64,000 nt of DNA from Agromyces marinus. GTDB taxonomy: Bacteria > Actinomycetota > Actinomycetes > Actinomycetales > Microbacteriaceae. The position numbers and the translations under genes were made by a program. The DNA is taken from the NCBI RefSeq assembly GCF_021442325.1, contig NZ_CP087879.1, positions 1 through 64,000 on the forward strand. The letters run 5' to 3'. Shown here in pieces: positions 36,595-45,260 of the stretch. Within the stretch, counting starts at the first letter, position 1; every line of letters starts with the position of its first letter. Below the pieces are notes generated by a model. That model saw only the letters and a list, made by a program, of their open reading frames with translations, was not told the origin of the DNA and did not search any database.

Positions 36595-37134
36595 CTACCC
36601 CGCCCGTTGCTCGTGGATGCCCGTGCTGAAGCTCGACCCGTTGAGCTCGAGGTACATGTGGCGCTCCGTGATCGAGAGGGTCATCGTGTTCCGGCGTTCG
36701 AGTGCCGACGCGACGTCGTCGATGAAGCTCGCGTCGAAGCTGAAGAGCGGGATGTCCTCGGCATGGTGGATCCGCTTGCCCGCCCACGCCGCAGCGACCT
36801 TCGCGGGGTCGCGGTGGGTGTAGACGGCGGCGCGATCGGCGAGCTTCGCGCCGAAGTGGAGGCGCTCGGCATCCGGGGCTCCGACCTCGATCCACGCGGT
36901 CGTGCGCCCGGTCAGGTCGCGCACGAGCACCGCGGGCTCATCGGTCGCGGCGACGCCCTCGCTGAAGACGATGCCCTCCTCGTACTCGAGGCAGTACGCG
37001 AGCAGTCGGGTGACCATGAACGCGTCGGTCTCCGACGGGTGCCTGGCCATGCGAAGGGTCGGGCTCTCGTAGACGCCGCGGTCGACGTCCGCGAGTTCGA
37101 CATCGAACGTGTGGATCGTCGCACCGAGGGCCAT
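36595..37134 (-). CDS. YaeQ family protein
   Basis: A 179-residue protein matching the YaeQ family, a PD-(D/E)xK-like fold of uncertain role. It opens MALGATIHTFDVELADVDRG, the family N-terminus, and contains AWIEVGAPDAERLHFGAKLA, covering the E-x-G-x-P and later Lys positions of the nuclease-like core. ATG 37134 is preferred over 37140 for that reason. It converges with hipA. The adjoining 37135-37341 shows nothing recognisable. Confidence 0.85.
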   Translation of the reverse strand: MALGATIHTFDVELADVDRGVYESPTLRMARHPSETDAFMVTRLLAYCLEYEEGIVFSEGVAATDEPAVLVRDLTGRTTAWIEVGAPDAERLHFGAKLADRAAVYTHRDPAKVAAAWAGKRIHHAEDIPLFSFDASFIDDVASALERRNTMTLSITERHMYLELNGSSFSTGIHEQRAG

Positions 37135-37341
37135 GGTCATCGAGCCTACGGGCGAGCGGGCGACCCCGTGACGCGGGCCGTCGGGGCCGACGCGCGCCGG
37201 TGCATGCGTCGAGCGTCCTACGCATCGTGGCGACCGTGGTCGGTGCGCAGGTGCATCCGCTCACGCTCCGACTCGACCCGCGCTCGGACTGAGTCGCGTC
37301 GCCCGCGGCAGGTCGCGGTCGCCGGTGGTGGCGTCGGTCGC

Positions 37342-37977
37342 TCACCCGAGCTTGCGGACCACGCGTTCGAGCTTGCCGGCGAGCCGCTCGGCGTCGAGGG
37401 CCGGTGCGGCGCCGTCGGCGGCGCGTCTGGCCCAGCTCATCCCGATGTAGCGCATGAGCCCGGCCAGCAGGTGCGTGATGATCTCGGCCTGCTCGGGGAG
37501 TTCGGCGAGCTCGTCCTCGTCCGCTCCGTCTCGGAGCGCGTCGTGGCGGAGCCGGAGCTCGAGGATCTGGCGGAGCTCGTCCTCGATCGCGGTGAGCCGC
37601 TCCATCTGCCGGGCGAGCAGGATGGGGTTCTGCGAGATCGCCTCGATGCGGCGGACGAGGAGCGAGGCGTCGGCCGGCAGCCGGTCCGGTTCGATCCGGA
37701 CGAGCCCGGCCGCGCCCGCGAGGAGCGGGCCGTCCGAGACGATGTACTCCCGGGCGGCCCGCTCATCGATGACGGGCTCGTCGCTGCCGATGAGCGCGGC
37801 ATCCTTCGTCTTGAAATGGTTGAAGAAGGTGCGCTGGCTGATGCCGGCGGCGTGGCAGATCATGTCGACCGTGACCTGGTCGTACCCGTGCTCCGTGACC
37901 AGATCGATCGCGGAGCGCTCGATCGCCGCGGTCGTCTCGGTGACGCCTCGGCGACGGGGCACGGGCTTGGTCGACAT
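37342..37977 (-). CDS. TetR-family regulator
   Basis: A 211-residue repressor with the N-terminal TetR HTH: RSAIDLVTEHGYDQVTVDMI, CHAAGISQRTFFNHFKTKDA near residues 20-60. The ligand-binding domain is helical and not classifiable. It lies 17 bp downstream of the ABC permease gene on the same strand, so it probably controls that exporter through the palindrome at 40031-40043. Confidence 0.9.
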   Translation of the reverse strand: MSTKPVPRRRGVTETTAAIERSAIDLVTEHGYDQVTVDMICHAAGISQRTFFNHFKTKDAALIGSDEPVIDERAAREYIVSDGPLLAGAAGLVRIEPDRLPADASLLVRRIEAISQNPILLARQMERLTAIEDELRQILELRLRHDALRDGADEDELAELPEQAEIITHLLAGLMRYIGMSWARRAADGAAPALDAERLAGKLERVVRKLG

Positions 37978-37994
37978 GATCCGCCTCCTGATCG

Positions 37995-39296
37995 TTACTC
38001 GTACCGTAGCGAGTCGATCGGGTCCTGGCGCGCGGCCCGGCGGGCCGGGAGCACGCCCGACAGGAACGCGACGAGCATGATCACGAGGATCACGGCGATC
38101 ACGTTGACCGGGTCGAACAGCAGGATCGTGAGCCCCGGCAGATCGGCCAGCGGTCCGGCCGACAGGGCGGACGCGATCCCGGTTCCGAGGCCGATCGCCG
38201 CGAGGGCGCCGATGGCGGAGCCGAGGAAGCCGATGACGACGGCCTCGAGGCTGAAGAGCGAGAACACCTTCCCGTTCGACATGCCCATGGCCTTCATGAG
38301 CCCGATCTCCCGCGTGCGTTCCTGCACGCTCATGAGCAGGGTGTTGACGATGCCGAAGGATGCCGCGAGCAGTGCGATCACCGAGAACGCGCTGAGCACG
38401 CCGATGATGCCGTTGATCACGGTCTGGATGACGCCGAGCTGGTCTTCGACGGTCATGCCGGTGAGCTCGACGTCGGCGAGCTGCTGCTTGACGGCGTCGA
38501 CGTCGTCGGGCGTGACCTCGCCGCCGGGGCCGGTGCCGCCGAGGAACGCGACGGCGATGATGTAGACGTCGGGCTGCCCGGGGATCGACTGGGCGTCGGC
38601 GATCGCGTCCGTCGGGGCCTGGTTCATGCCGGCACCGGTGGCGAGCAGGCTCGTCCTGGCGATGCCGACGATCTCGACGTCGATGCTCAGGTCGGCCTGC
38701 GTCGCGTCGCGGTACCCGAGTTCGACGGTCTCGCCGATCGCGGCGTCGGCGTCGGCGAAGCCGAGGGCGTCGACGTAGTCCTCGGGCAGGACGATCTGGG
38801 CGGTGTCTGAGGCCTGGTCCAGTTGGTCTCCGGCGACGAGGTCGCTGCGGCCGATCGAGGAGGTGGGGTTGACCTCGAGTTCGAATCGTTCGTCGTCGCT
38901 GCCGCCGGACGGGGCGACCCAGTCGACGGCGATGGGCCGGACGGGGTCGACCCGGTCGACGCCGTCGACCGCTGCGATCTCGTCGAGGTCGTCGTCGTCG
39001 AGCAGGACTCCGGACCCGAGCGGGTTGGGCGTCGACGACTGCTGGCGCTGGTCGGGGTCGTAGGGGTTCGGGCCGTCGGTCGTGTCGGTCGACGCGGCCG
39101 GGAAGACCACGAGCACGTCGCCCGTGCTGATCGAGTCGACCTGCTTGCTGACGTAGTCGTTGACTCCGGTGCCGAGCGCCGTGGTCAGCGTCAGCGTGAA
39201 CGCGCCGACGAAGAGGCTGAGCACCGTGAGCGTGGTCCGCAGCTTGCTGCGGAACGCGTTGCGAGTGGCGCTGGTGATGACATCCGCTGTTCTCAT
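37995..39296 (-). CDS. MacB/FtsX-like ABC transporter permease
   Basis: A 433-residue permease with the type VII exporter topology: N-terminal helix (TTLTVLSLFVGAFTLTLTTA), a large extracellular domain of about 230 residues rich in Asp, then three helices near the C-terminus with the FtsX motif QERTREIGLMKAMGMSNGKV and final LPARRAARQDPIDSLRYE. Such transporters couple cytosolic ATP hydrolysis to extracytoplasmic work, often drug or lipoprotein export. ATG 39296 overlaps the ATPase gene end. Confidence 0.9.
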   Translation of the reverse strand: MRTADVITSATRNAFRSKLRTTLTVLSLFVGAFTLTLTTALGTGVNDYVSKQVDSISTGDVLVVFPAASTDTTDGPNPYDPDQRQQSSTPNPLGSGVLLDDDDLDEIAAVDGVDRVDPVRPIAVDWVAPSGGSDDERFELEVNPTSSIGRSDLVAGDQLDQASDTAQIVLPEDYVDALGFADADAAIGETVELGYRDATQADLSIDVEIVGIARTSLLATGAGMNQAPTDAIADAQSIPGQPDVYIIAVAFLGGTGPGGEVTPDDVDAVKQQLADVELTGMTVEDQLGVIQTVINGIIGVLSAFSVIALLAASFGIVNTLLMSVQERTREIGLMKAMGMSNGKVFSLFSLEAVVIGFLGSAIGALAAIGLGTGIASALSAGPLADLPGLTILLFDPVNVIAVILVIMLVAFLSGVLPARRAARQDPIDSLRYE

Positions 39297-40003
39297 CGGT
39301 CGGTTCCGTTCACGATCAGGCCGTCGGCGATGGTGACCCGGCGGTCGCAGCGGGCGGCGAGGTCGTCGTCGTGGGTGACGACGACGAGCGTGATGCCGTG
39401 CTCGCGCTGGAGGCCGAAGAGGATGTCCTCGACCTGTGCGCCCGTCGCGGTGTCGAGGTTGCCGGTCGGTTCGTCGGCGAAGATCACGTCGGGCTCGTTC
39501 ACGAGCGCGCGGGCGATCACGACGCGCTGCTTCTGGCCGCCCGAGAGGTCGTTGGCCTTGTTCTTCGCCTTGTCGGCGAGGCCCAGGGACTCGAGCACGG
39601 CCATCCCGCGGCGGGTGCGCTCGCGGGGCGGCACGCCGGCGACGAGCAGCGGCAGCGTCACGTTCTCGAGGACGGTCTGCTGCGCGGTGAGGAAGAACTG
39701 CTGGAAGACGAAGCCGAACCGTTCGTTGCGGATCCTGTTGACCTGCTTCTCGGGGGCGGATGCCGCGTCGGTGCCGTCGATCTCGACGGTTCCGGTCGAC
39801 GGTCGGTCGAGCAGCGCGAGCAGGTGCATGAGGGTGGACTTGCCCGAGCCCGACTTGCCCACGATCGCGAGCGATTCGCCGCGGCGGACGTCGAGGGAGA
39901 CGCCCTTCAGGGCGTCGAACCGGGATTGGCCGGTGCCGTAGGCCTTGGTCAGCGCGTCTGCGCGGAGCACGGGGGGAGCTCCGGCTGCGGGGATGGGGAC
40001 CAT
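39293..40003 (-). CDS. ABC transporter ATP-binding protein (MacB/LolD type)
   Basis: A 236-residue ATPase with Walker A GKSGSGKST, Q-loop FQQFFLTA, signature LSGGQKQRVVIARAL, Walker B VIFADEPTGNLD and switch His in VVVTHDDD. It pairs with the downstream permease. The start ATG 40003 has GAAAGGAAG as ribosome-binding site, and the promoter region contains the candidate TetR operator. Confidence 0.95.
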   Translation of the reverse strand: MVPIPAAGAPPVLRADALTKAYGTGQSRFDALKGVSLDVRRGESLAIVGKSGSGKSTLMHLLALLDRPSTGTVEIDGTDAASAPEKQVNRIRNERFGFVFQQFFLTAQQTVLENVTLPLLVAGVPPRERTRRGMAVLESLGLADKAKNKANDLSGGQKQRVVIARALVNEPDVIFADEPTGNLDTATGAQVEDILFGLQREHGITLVVVTHDDDLAARCDRRVTIADGLIVNGTDR

Positions 40004-40030
40004 GACTTCCTTTCACTGGATGCAGGACTT

Positions 40031-40043
40031 AGTTACAGTAACT
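40031..40043. promoter_or_regulatory. Candidate TetR operator at the ABC exporter promoter
   Basis: AGTTAC-A-GTAACT is a 13-bp palindrome with one central base, 28 bp upstream of the ATPase start. The simplest reading is a site for the TetR regulator encoded at the end of this operon. Confidence 0.5.
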
Positions 40044-40198
40044 GCAATTCAGTGCGTGCGAGCTGTGAGCCGTCGCCCGGGCACCCGAACGCGCGGAGCG
40101 TCACGCGTTCAGCACCGCTGGCGTCCACCGCGCTCCCCGGTCTCGGCTATCATCGTGCAGGCGGCCGGGAACGGCCGACGTGGACCGACAGGTCCGAT

Positions 40199-40274
40199 GC
40201 GGATGTAGCGCAGCTGGTAGCGCGTCACCTTGCCAAGGTGAAGGTCGCGGGTTCGAACCCCGTCATCCGCTCCA
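40199..40274 (+). tRNA. tRNA-Gly (GCC anticodon), CCA encoded
   Basis: Acceptor GCGGATG pairs with CATCCGC (40264-40270); the anticodon stem CACCT/AGGTG encloses TGCCA with GCC; T-arm GGGTTCGAACCCC. Discriminator T is followed by encoded CCA. The last 12 bases overlap the 3' end of the opposing SRAP gene. Confidence 0.96.
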
Positions 40275-40970
40275 TGGCTCGATGAGCGTCGGGTCGTGCG
40301 GGTCGATGCGCCGGTGGTTGTTCACCCGTGGGTCGACCTCGTACTCCGAGATGGTCGGAGCGACCAGGTCGGACTGCGCGACGAGGAACTCGACCATCGC
40401 CGCAGCTTCGCCGGGCGAGAGCTTCGCGGGGTCGAGGTACCGGTCGACCGCGTCGAGCGGGAGGTACACCGGCATGCGGTCGTGCACCTCGCCCGACGCA
40501 TCGCGCGCCTCGCGCGTGATGATCGAGGTCGAGACCTGCCACGTGCCGTCGTCGAGCTTGCGCGCCGTCGAGATGCCGGCCGCGGCGAGCAGCTCGTCGG
40601 AGCCGTGCAGGTAGTGCGCGCGCTTGCTCCCGGGCTCGCCCGTCCACTCGTAGTAGCCCCGCATCGGCACGATGCATCGACCGGAGGCGAACGCGCCCTT
40701 CCAGAGCCCGTTGGTCGCGACGGTCTCGATGCGGCTGTTGAACTGCGGGCGCTTCGAGTCCTTCATGAACGCGGGATGGAAGTCCCACCTCGCCGGCTCG
40801 AGGAGGCGGACGAACTCGCCGGTGTCGGGGCGCGCTCGTTCGCGCACGATCGGCACGGTGTCGGTCGGTGCGAGGCTGTACGACGGCTGCCAGTCGACGA
40901 AGCCGTTCTCGGCCTCGAAGACCGCGGTGAGGTCGTCGGCCTGCTGCGAGACCACGAATCGTCCGCACAT
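40263..40970 (-). CDS. SRAP domain protein (YedK/HMCES type)
   Basis: SRAP proteins form a covalent thiazolidine crosslink with abasic sites in single-stranded DNA through Cys2 and shield them. The 235-residue protein starts MCGRFVVSQ with the catalytic Cys2, has the active-site Glu in MRGYYEWTG near residue 106 and the His in VHDRMPVYL near 165. ATG 40970 is the only start giving the required N-terminal Cys after Met removal. Its stop TGA lies inside the tRNA-Gly gene on the other strand. Confidence 0.94.
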   Translation of the reverse strand: MCGRFVVSQQADDLTAVFEAENGFVDWQPSYSLAPTDTVPIVRERARPDTGEFVRLLEPARWDFHPAFMKDSKRPQFNSRIETVATNGLWKGAFASGRCIVPMRGYYEWTGEPGSKRAHYLHGSDELLAAAGISTARKLDDGTWQVSTSIITREARDASGEVHDRMPVYLPLDAVDRYLDPAKLSPGEAAAMVEFLVAQSDLVAPTISEYEVDPRVNNHRRIDPHDPTLIEPWSG

Positions 40971-41203
40971 CTCTGGCCCCCTTCGGGTCGCGAATGCCGC
41001 GAGCCTACGCCGCACCCCCGACGCCCGTCGCGGGCGGAGCGATCGGCGGCGGACTGAAACACAGCCTGTTGCAAATGCATCGGTATCGATAGCGTGTGAG
41101 GAAGAGATCGGCCCTTCCGGGCCGGCGAGCCGCCCGATGTCGAGCGGCTCGCTCGTCGGAGGGCGCCGATCGCGCATGAAACCATTCAGTGACGGAGGAC
41201 CCA

Positions 41204-42979
41204 ATGATGAGATCCGACCCCCGCCCGGTGAGATGGCGCAGACGCGCCCTCGCCGCCGCAGGAGCGCTCGTGCTCGGCACGTCGCTCGTGACGGCCGCCG
41301 CGGCATCCGCCGCCGACGATCCGCGCGAAGGCCTCGGCGGCGGCTTGTTCGACGCCGAGATCGCCGCGAGCGGCGTCGAACTGCTCGAGAGCCTGCCCAC
41401 TCCCGAAGGCTTCAGCATCAACTCCGACCTCGCCTTCACCGGCGACAAGGCCGTGATGGGCAGCTACTCGGGCTTCCAGGTCTACGACATCTCCGACCCG
41501 GCGGCGCCGGCCCTGGAGACGGCGTTCCTGTGCCCGGGCGGCCAGGGCGACGTGTCGATCCACGGCGACCTGCTGTTCATGTCCGTCGAGCAGACGAGCG
41601 GCCGCATCGACTGCGGCGCCCAGGGCGCCGGCGGTGCCGTGAACCCCGACCGGTTCCGCGGCGTGCGCATCTTCGACATCAGCGACATCTCGAACCCGGT
41701 GCAGCTGCCGGGCGTGCAGACCTGTCGCGGCTCGCACACGCACACGATCGTGACCGACCCGGATGACACCGAGAACGTGTACATCTACAACTCGGGCACC
41801 TCCTCGGTGCGCTCGCCCCTCGAGCTCGCCGGTTGCTCGAACGCGGCGCTGACGACGGCGCCGGTCACCGAGGGCAACCCCACGCAGTGGCGCATCGACG
41901 TCATCAAGGTGCCGCTCGCGGCACCCGAGACGGCGGCGATCGTCAGCCAGCCCCGCATCTTCACGGATGCCGGGACGGGCGCGTTCAACGGTCTGCAGAA
42001 CACGCTCCCGGGCAGCGCGCAGCACCCGAGCGGCACGACCTACTCGCCGACGCCGAACACCAACACGTGCCATGACGTGACGGCGTTCCCCGAGATCGGG
42101 CTGCTCGCCGGGGCCTGCCAGGGCAACGGCATCCTCGTCGACATCAGCGACCCGGTGAACCCGGTGCGCATCGACGCGGTCGCCGACACGAACTTCTCGT
42201 ACTGGCACTCGGCCACGTTCAGCAACGACGGCTCGAAGGTCATCTTCACCGACGAATGGGGCGGCGGCTCGTCCGCACGCTGCCGCGTGACCGACCAGCC
42301 CGAGTGGGGCGCCAACGCGCTCTTCGAGATCGTCGACGGCAAGATGGAGTTCAAGAGCTACTACAAGCTCCCGGCCGTCCAGACGTCCGCCGAGAACTGC
42401 GTCGCCCACAACGGTTCGATCGTGCCGGTCCCCGGTCGCGACATCATGGTCCAGGCCTGGTACCAGGGCGGTGTGTCGATCTTCGACTTCACCGACACCT
42501 CGAACCCGGTCGAGATCGCGTACCTCGACCGCGGCCCGATCAACCCGGCCGGGCTGGTCCTGGGTGGCTACTGGTCGACCTACTGGTACAACGGCAACGT
42601 GATCGGCAGTGAGATCGCACGCGGCTTCGACAGCCTGGCGCTCACCGCGAGCGACATGCTGTCGGCCAACGAGATCGCCGCTGCGGGCGAGGTCCAGCTC
42701 GACGAGTTCAACGCGCAGACGCAGGCGATGCTCGTGAACGCGCCGAGCTTCGCCGTGGCCGGGTCGTACGTCGACCAGGCCGAGCGGGCCGGCGACCTCT
42801 CGGGCAAGGCGCTCACGCAGGTGCGCAAGCACCTCGCCGAGGCCGCGGCGCTCGAGGCCGACGGTTCGAGCGACCGTGCCGTGGTGGCACAGCTCGACAA
42901 CGCGATCAAGAAGTCGGGCGCTTCGTCCGACTCGGACGTCGTGCAGGCACTCTCGGCGCTGAAGGCGACCTTCAGCTGA
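41204..42979 (+). CDS. Secreted LVIVD-repeat beta-propeller-like protein
   Basis: A 591-residue exported protein. The N-terminus has a basic stretch and signal peptide ending about AAAASA-ADDP. LVIVD-type repeats follow, recognisable as FQVYDISDPAAPAL, VRIFDISDISNPVQL, ILVDISDPVNPVRI and VSIFDFTDTSNPVEI, with conserved His in SHTHTIV and YWHSATF. The C-terminal 100 residues are helical and lack a sorting signal. ATG 41204 follows GGAGG; a GTG at 41189 is less likely. It converges with a DUF305 gene, a pairing I recall from other actinobacteria. Function is not established. Confidence 0.85.
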   Translation: MMRSDPRPVRWRRRALAAAGALVLGTSLVTAAAASAADDPREGLGGGLFDAEIAASGVELLESLPTPEGFSINSDLAFTGDKAVMGSYSGFQVYDISDPAAPALETAFLCPGGQGDVSIHGDLLFMSVEQTSGRIDCGAQGAGGAVNPDRFRGVRIFDISDISNPVQLPGVQTCRGSHTHTIVTDPDDTENVYIYNSGTSSVRSPLELAGCSNAALTTAPVTEGNPTQWRIDVIKVPLAAPETAAIVSQPRIFTDAGTGAFNGLQNTLPGSAQHPSGTTYSPTPNTNTCHDVTAFPEIGLLAGACQGNGILVDISDPVNPVRIDAVADTNFSYWHSATFSNDGSKVIFTDEWGGGSSARCRVTDQPEWGANALFEIVDGKMEFKSYYKLPAVQTSAENCVAHNGSIVPVPGRDIMVQAWYQGGVSIFDFTDTSNPVEIAYLDRGPINPAGLVLGGYWSTYWYNGNVIGSEIARGFDSLALTASDMLSANEIAAAGEVQLDEFNAQTQAMLVNAPSFAVAGSYVDQAERAGDLSGKALTQVRKHLAEAAALEADGSSDRAVVAQLDNAIKKSGASSDSDVVQALSALKATFS

Positions 42980-43019
42980 TCCGAGCGGTGGGGAGGTCGA
43001 AGGGCCTCCCCACCGTCGC

Positions 43020-43061
43020 ATGACGATGCCCGGCGGTCCGAGGACCGCCGGGCATCGTCAT
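43020..43061. terminator. Bidirectional terminator
   Basis: ATGACGATGCCCGGCGGTCC (43020-43039) pairs perfectly with 43042-43061 around GA, a 20-bp stem between the convergent LVIVD and DUF305 genes. Confidence 0.8.
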
Positions 43062-43080
43062 GTCGAGGCGCGGAGCCGGC

Positions 43081-43734
43081 CTACGAGTCGAGCTCCGCGA
43101 GCATCTGCTGCATGCGCGCGATCTCGATGCTCTGATCGCCCGCGACGTCGTTCGCGAACCGGCTGATCATGATCTCCATCCCGCCGCCCGCCGCGCGGAG
43201 GTCCTCGACCATCTCGAGTGCGCCGTTGTGGTGCTGGATCATGAACTGGAGGAACAGGCGTTCGAAGTCCTCGCCCTCGGCGGCTTCGAGTTGCTCGAGC
43301 TGCTCGGCGGTGAGCATGCCCGGCATGGTCTCGGCCGTGTGCGCCGCGTGGTCGCCGCGGAGCGGCGTGCCGCGGTCCTGCAGCCACTCGGCCATGAACT
43401 CGATCTCGGAGTCCTGGCTCAACCGCATGCGTTCGGCGAAGAGCCGCAGATCCCGGTCCGTGGTCCGCTCGTCGACCCATCCGGTCATCGTCACGGCCTG
43501 GTCGTGGTGCTCGATCATCATCTGCATGAAGGTGATGTCGGCCTGGATGTGCTCCGGCGGCTCGATCTCCGCGGCCTCCTCGGGTGAGAGGGTGCGGTTC
43601 TCCTCTCCGGGTGCTCCGAGCTGGACGACCGGGCTCGAGGACTCGGGGGAGTCGCTCCCGGTCGTGCACGCGGTCATGCCGAGTGCGATCAGGAGAACTG
43701 CCGCCACACCGTAGGCGCGGGTCGTTGCCGCCAT
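43081..43734 (-). CDS. DUF305 lipoprotein
   Basis: A 217-residue lipoprotein: signal peptide with lipobox IALGMTAC near residues 16-23, Ser/Pro linker, then two DUF305 halves with the hallmark MMIEHHDQAV near 71-80 and FMIQHHNGAL near 163-172. The paired His resemble a ferritin-like metal-binding four-helix bundle. A role in metal or stress handling outside the cell is inferred only. Confidence 0.9.
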   Translation of the reverse strand: MAATTRAYGVAAVLLIALGMTACTTGSDSPESSSPVVQLGAPGEENRTLSPEEAAEIEPPEHIQADITFMQMMIEHHDQAVTMTGWVDERTTDRDLRLFAERMRLSQDSEIEFMAEWLQDRGTPLRGDHAAHTAETMPGMLTAEQLEQLEAAEGEDFERLFLQFMIQHHNGALEMVEDLRAAGGGMEIMISRFANDVAGDQSIEIARMQQMLAELDS

Positions 43735-43875
43735 CCGAGTACCTCATCCACGTCGAAGGGAACCGCCGGGCCGCGAAGCCGTTCGCGCCGCGGGTCACGT
43801 CAGGCTAACCCGGATCGGGGGCATGCGCGAACGGCGGGTGCGACGCGATCCGGTGCGCCGTTGCCGAATCGAGAC

Positions 43876-43909
43876 TTGACCGCTGGCGCATTCTGTATAC
43901 AAAATACTG
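43876..43909 (+). promoter_or_regulatory. Promoter of sugar importer 1 with GntR-type operator
   Basis: A -35-like TTGACC (43876-43881) is followed by CTGTATACAAAATACTG (43893-43909), which covers the -10 area. The same 17-bp word with one change is at 63152-63168 beside the gntR gene. Its half-sites GTAT and ATAC suit a GntR-family dimer. Nothing else is visible in 43735-43957. Confidence 0.65.
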
Positions 43910-43957
43910 AGTGCCGGAATGGGCCGGCGATACCCGATGACGGAAGAGGTGGGCGCG

Positions 43958-45259
43958 ATGCGCCGTGCGAACTCAATGACGAGACGTCTGCTCGCGATCG
44001 GAGCGGTCGGCGCGATGACGGTCGGACTCGCCGCATGCAGCGGTGGTGGAGGGGCAGACGACGAGAACACCGTCGTCTGGTCGACGTGGGGCACGGCGGA
44101 GGAGCTGACCCGCTACAAGGAGTTCAACGAGGACTTCATGGAGCGCCACCCCGACATCACCGTGAAGCTGCAGCCCGTGGCCGGCTACGGCGACTACCAC
44201 TCCAAGCTGCTCGCGCAGCTCACGAGCAACACCGCGCCCGACGTCTTCTACCTCGGTGACGACCAGATCGGCCAGTTCGTCGACTCGGGCAGGCTCATGC
44301 CGCTGACCGACCTCATGGAGTCCGACGCGTCCAAGACCAAGCCCGAGGACTTCTTCCCGGGCCTGTTCGGCGCCGCCGAGAAGGACGGCGAGTACTACGC
44401 CGCCCCGAACGACTCGAACCCCGACGTGCTCTGGTACGACAAGCAGGCGCTCGAGGCGGCCGGAATCACCGACGACCCGGCCGAGCTCGCCGAGAACGGC
44501 GAATGGACGACCGAGGCGTACCTCGAGATGAACGAGAAGCTCAAGGACGCCGGCCTGACCGGTTCGATGTTCTGGAACTACTGGGCCACCCACTGGAGCT
44601 GGCTGTCGTCGCAGGGCGTCGCGGCACCGTACGACGACTCGGGCGCATTCGTCGCGAACACCGACCCCGAGGCGGTCGCGGCGGTCGACGAGCTCGGCGG
44701 GCTCTTCCAGGACGGCACGTTCGTCGTCGCCGACACCCTCCCCGATGGCGCCGGCGCCGACAGCCTCTTCGTGACCCACAAGGCGGGCTTCTTCGTGCAG
44801 GGCCGCTACACGATCGGCACCGTCGAGTCCGCGGGCGAGGCCGAGAGCTACGACATCGTCCGCTGGCCCACGCCCGACGGGCAGGAGGCGCCGACCGGCG
44901 TCGCGACCTCGTACCTCGCGATCAACGGCGACACCGACGCGACCGACGCCGCGTTCACCTTCTGGACCGAGTTCCTCTCGGCCGAGGGCCAGACCTTCCG
45001 CCTCGAGGGCGGCGGCAACGCGGTCCCCTCGATCAAGGGCGCCGACGAGGTCGTGCTCGAGGGCGGCTACCCCGCCCACGCCGAGACCTTCCTCCACATG
45101 CGCGACATCGGCTTCGAGGACTACGCCGCCGAGGCCCGCATCCCGAGCCTCTCGACCGACGTCAGCGAGCTGTTCCTCAAGCTGTACGAGGGCAAGGCCG
45201 ACGCCCAGGGCACGCTCGACGCGATCGCAGCCCTCGTCGCGGAGAAGTCGGGCAGCTGA
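43958..45259 (+). CDS. Sugar ABC transporter substrate-binding lipoprotein 1
   Basis: A 433-residue family 1 (CUT1-type) solute-binding protein. The signal peptide ends in lipobox TVGLAAC-SGGG. The mature part opens NTVVWSTWGTAEELTRYKEF, and contains the conserved NTAPDVFYLGDD and DVLWYDKQALEAAGI. ATG 43958 is preferred, with GAGGTGG upstream; earlier ATGs at 43919 and 43937 lack one. It heads an operon with two permeases and a glycoside hydrolase. The substrate is probably an oligosaccharide; the identity is unknown. Confidence 0.9.
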   Translation: MRRANSMTRRLLAIGAVGAMTVGLAACSGGGGADDENTVVWSTWGTAEELTRYKEFNEDFMERHPDITVKLQPVAGYGDYHSKLLAQLTSNTAPDVFYLGDDQIGQFVDSGRLMPLTDLMESDASKTKPEDFFPGLFGAAEKDGEYYAAPNDSNPDVLWYDKQALEAAGITDDPAELAENGEWTTEAYLEMNEKLKDAGLTGSMFWNYWATHWSWLSSQGVAAPYDDSGAFVANTDPEAVAAVDELGGLFQDGTFVVADTLPDGAGADSLFVTHKAGFFVQGRYTIGTVESAGEAESYDIVRWPTPDGQEAPTGVATSYLAINGDTDATDAAFTFWTEFLSAEGQTFRLEGGGNAVPSIKGADEVVLEGGYPAHAETFLHMRDIGFEDYAAEARIPSLSTDVSELFLKLYEGKADAQGTLDAIAALVAEKSGS

Positions 45260-45260
45260 C

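Noticed and set aside
40971..41203. Possible riboswitch or structured leader before the LVIVD gene
   Set aside because: GC-rich with some short inverted repeats, but no motif of a known riboswitch class could be matched.
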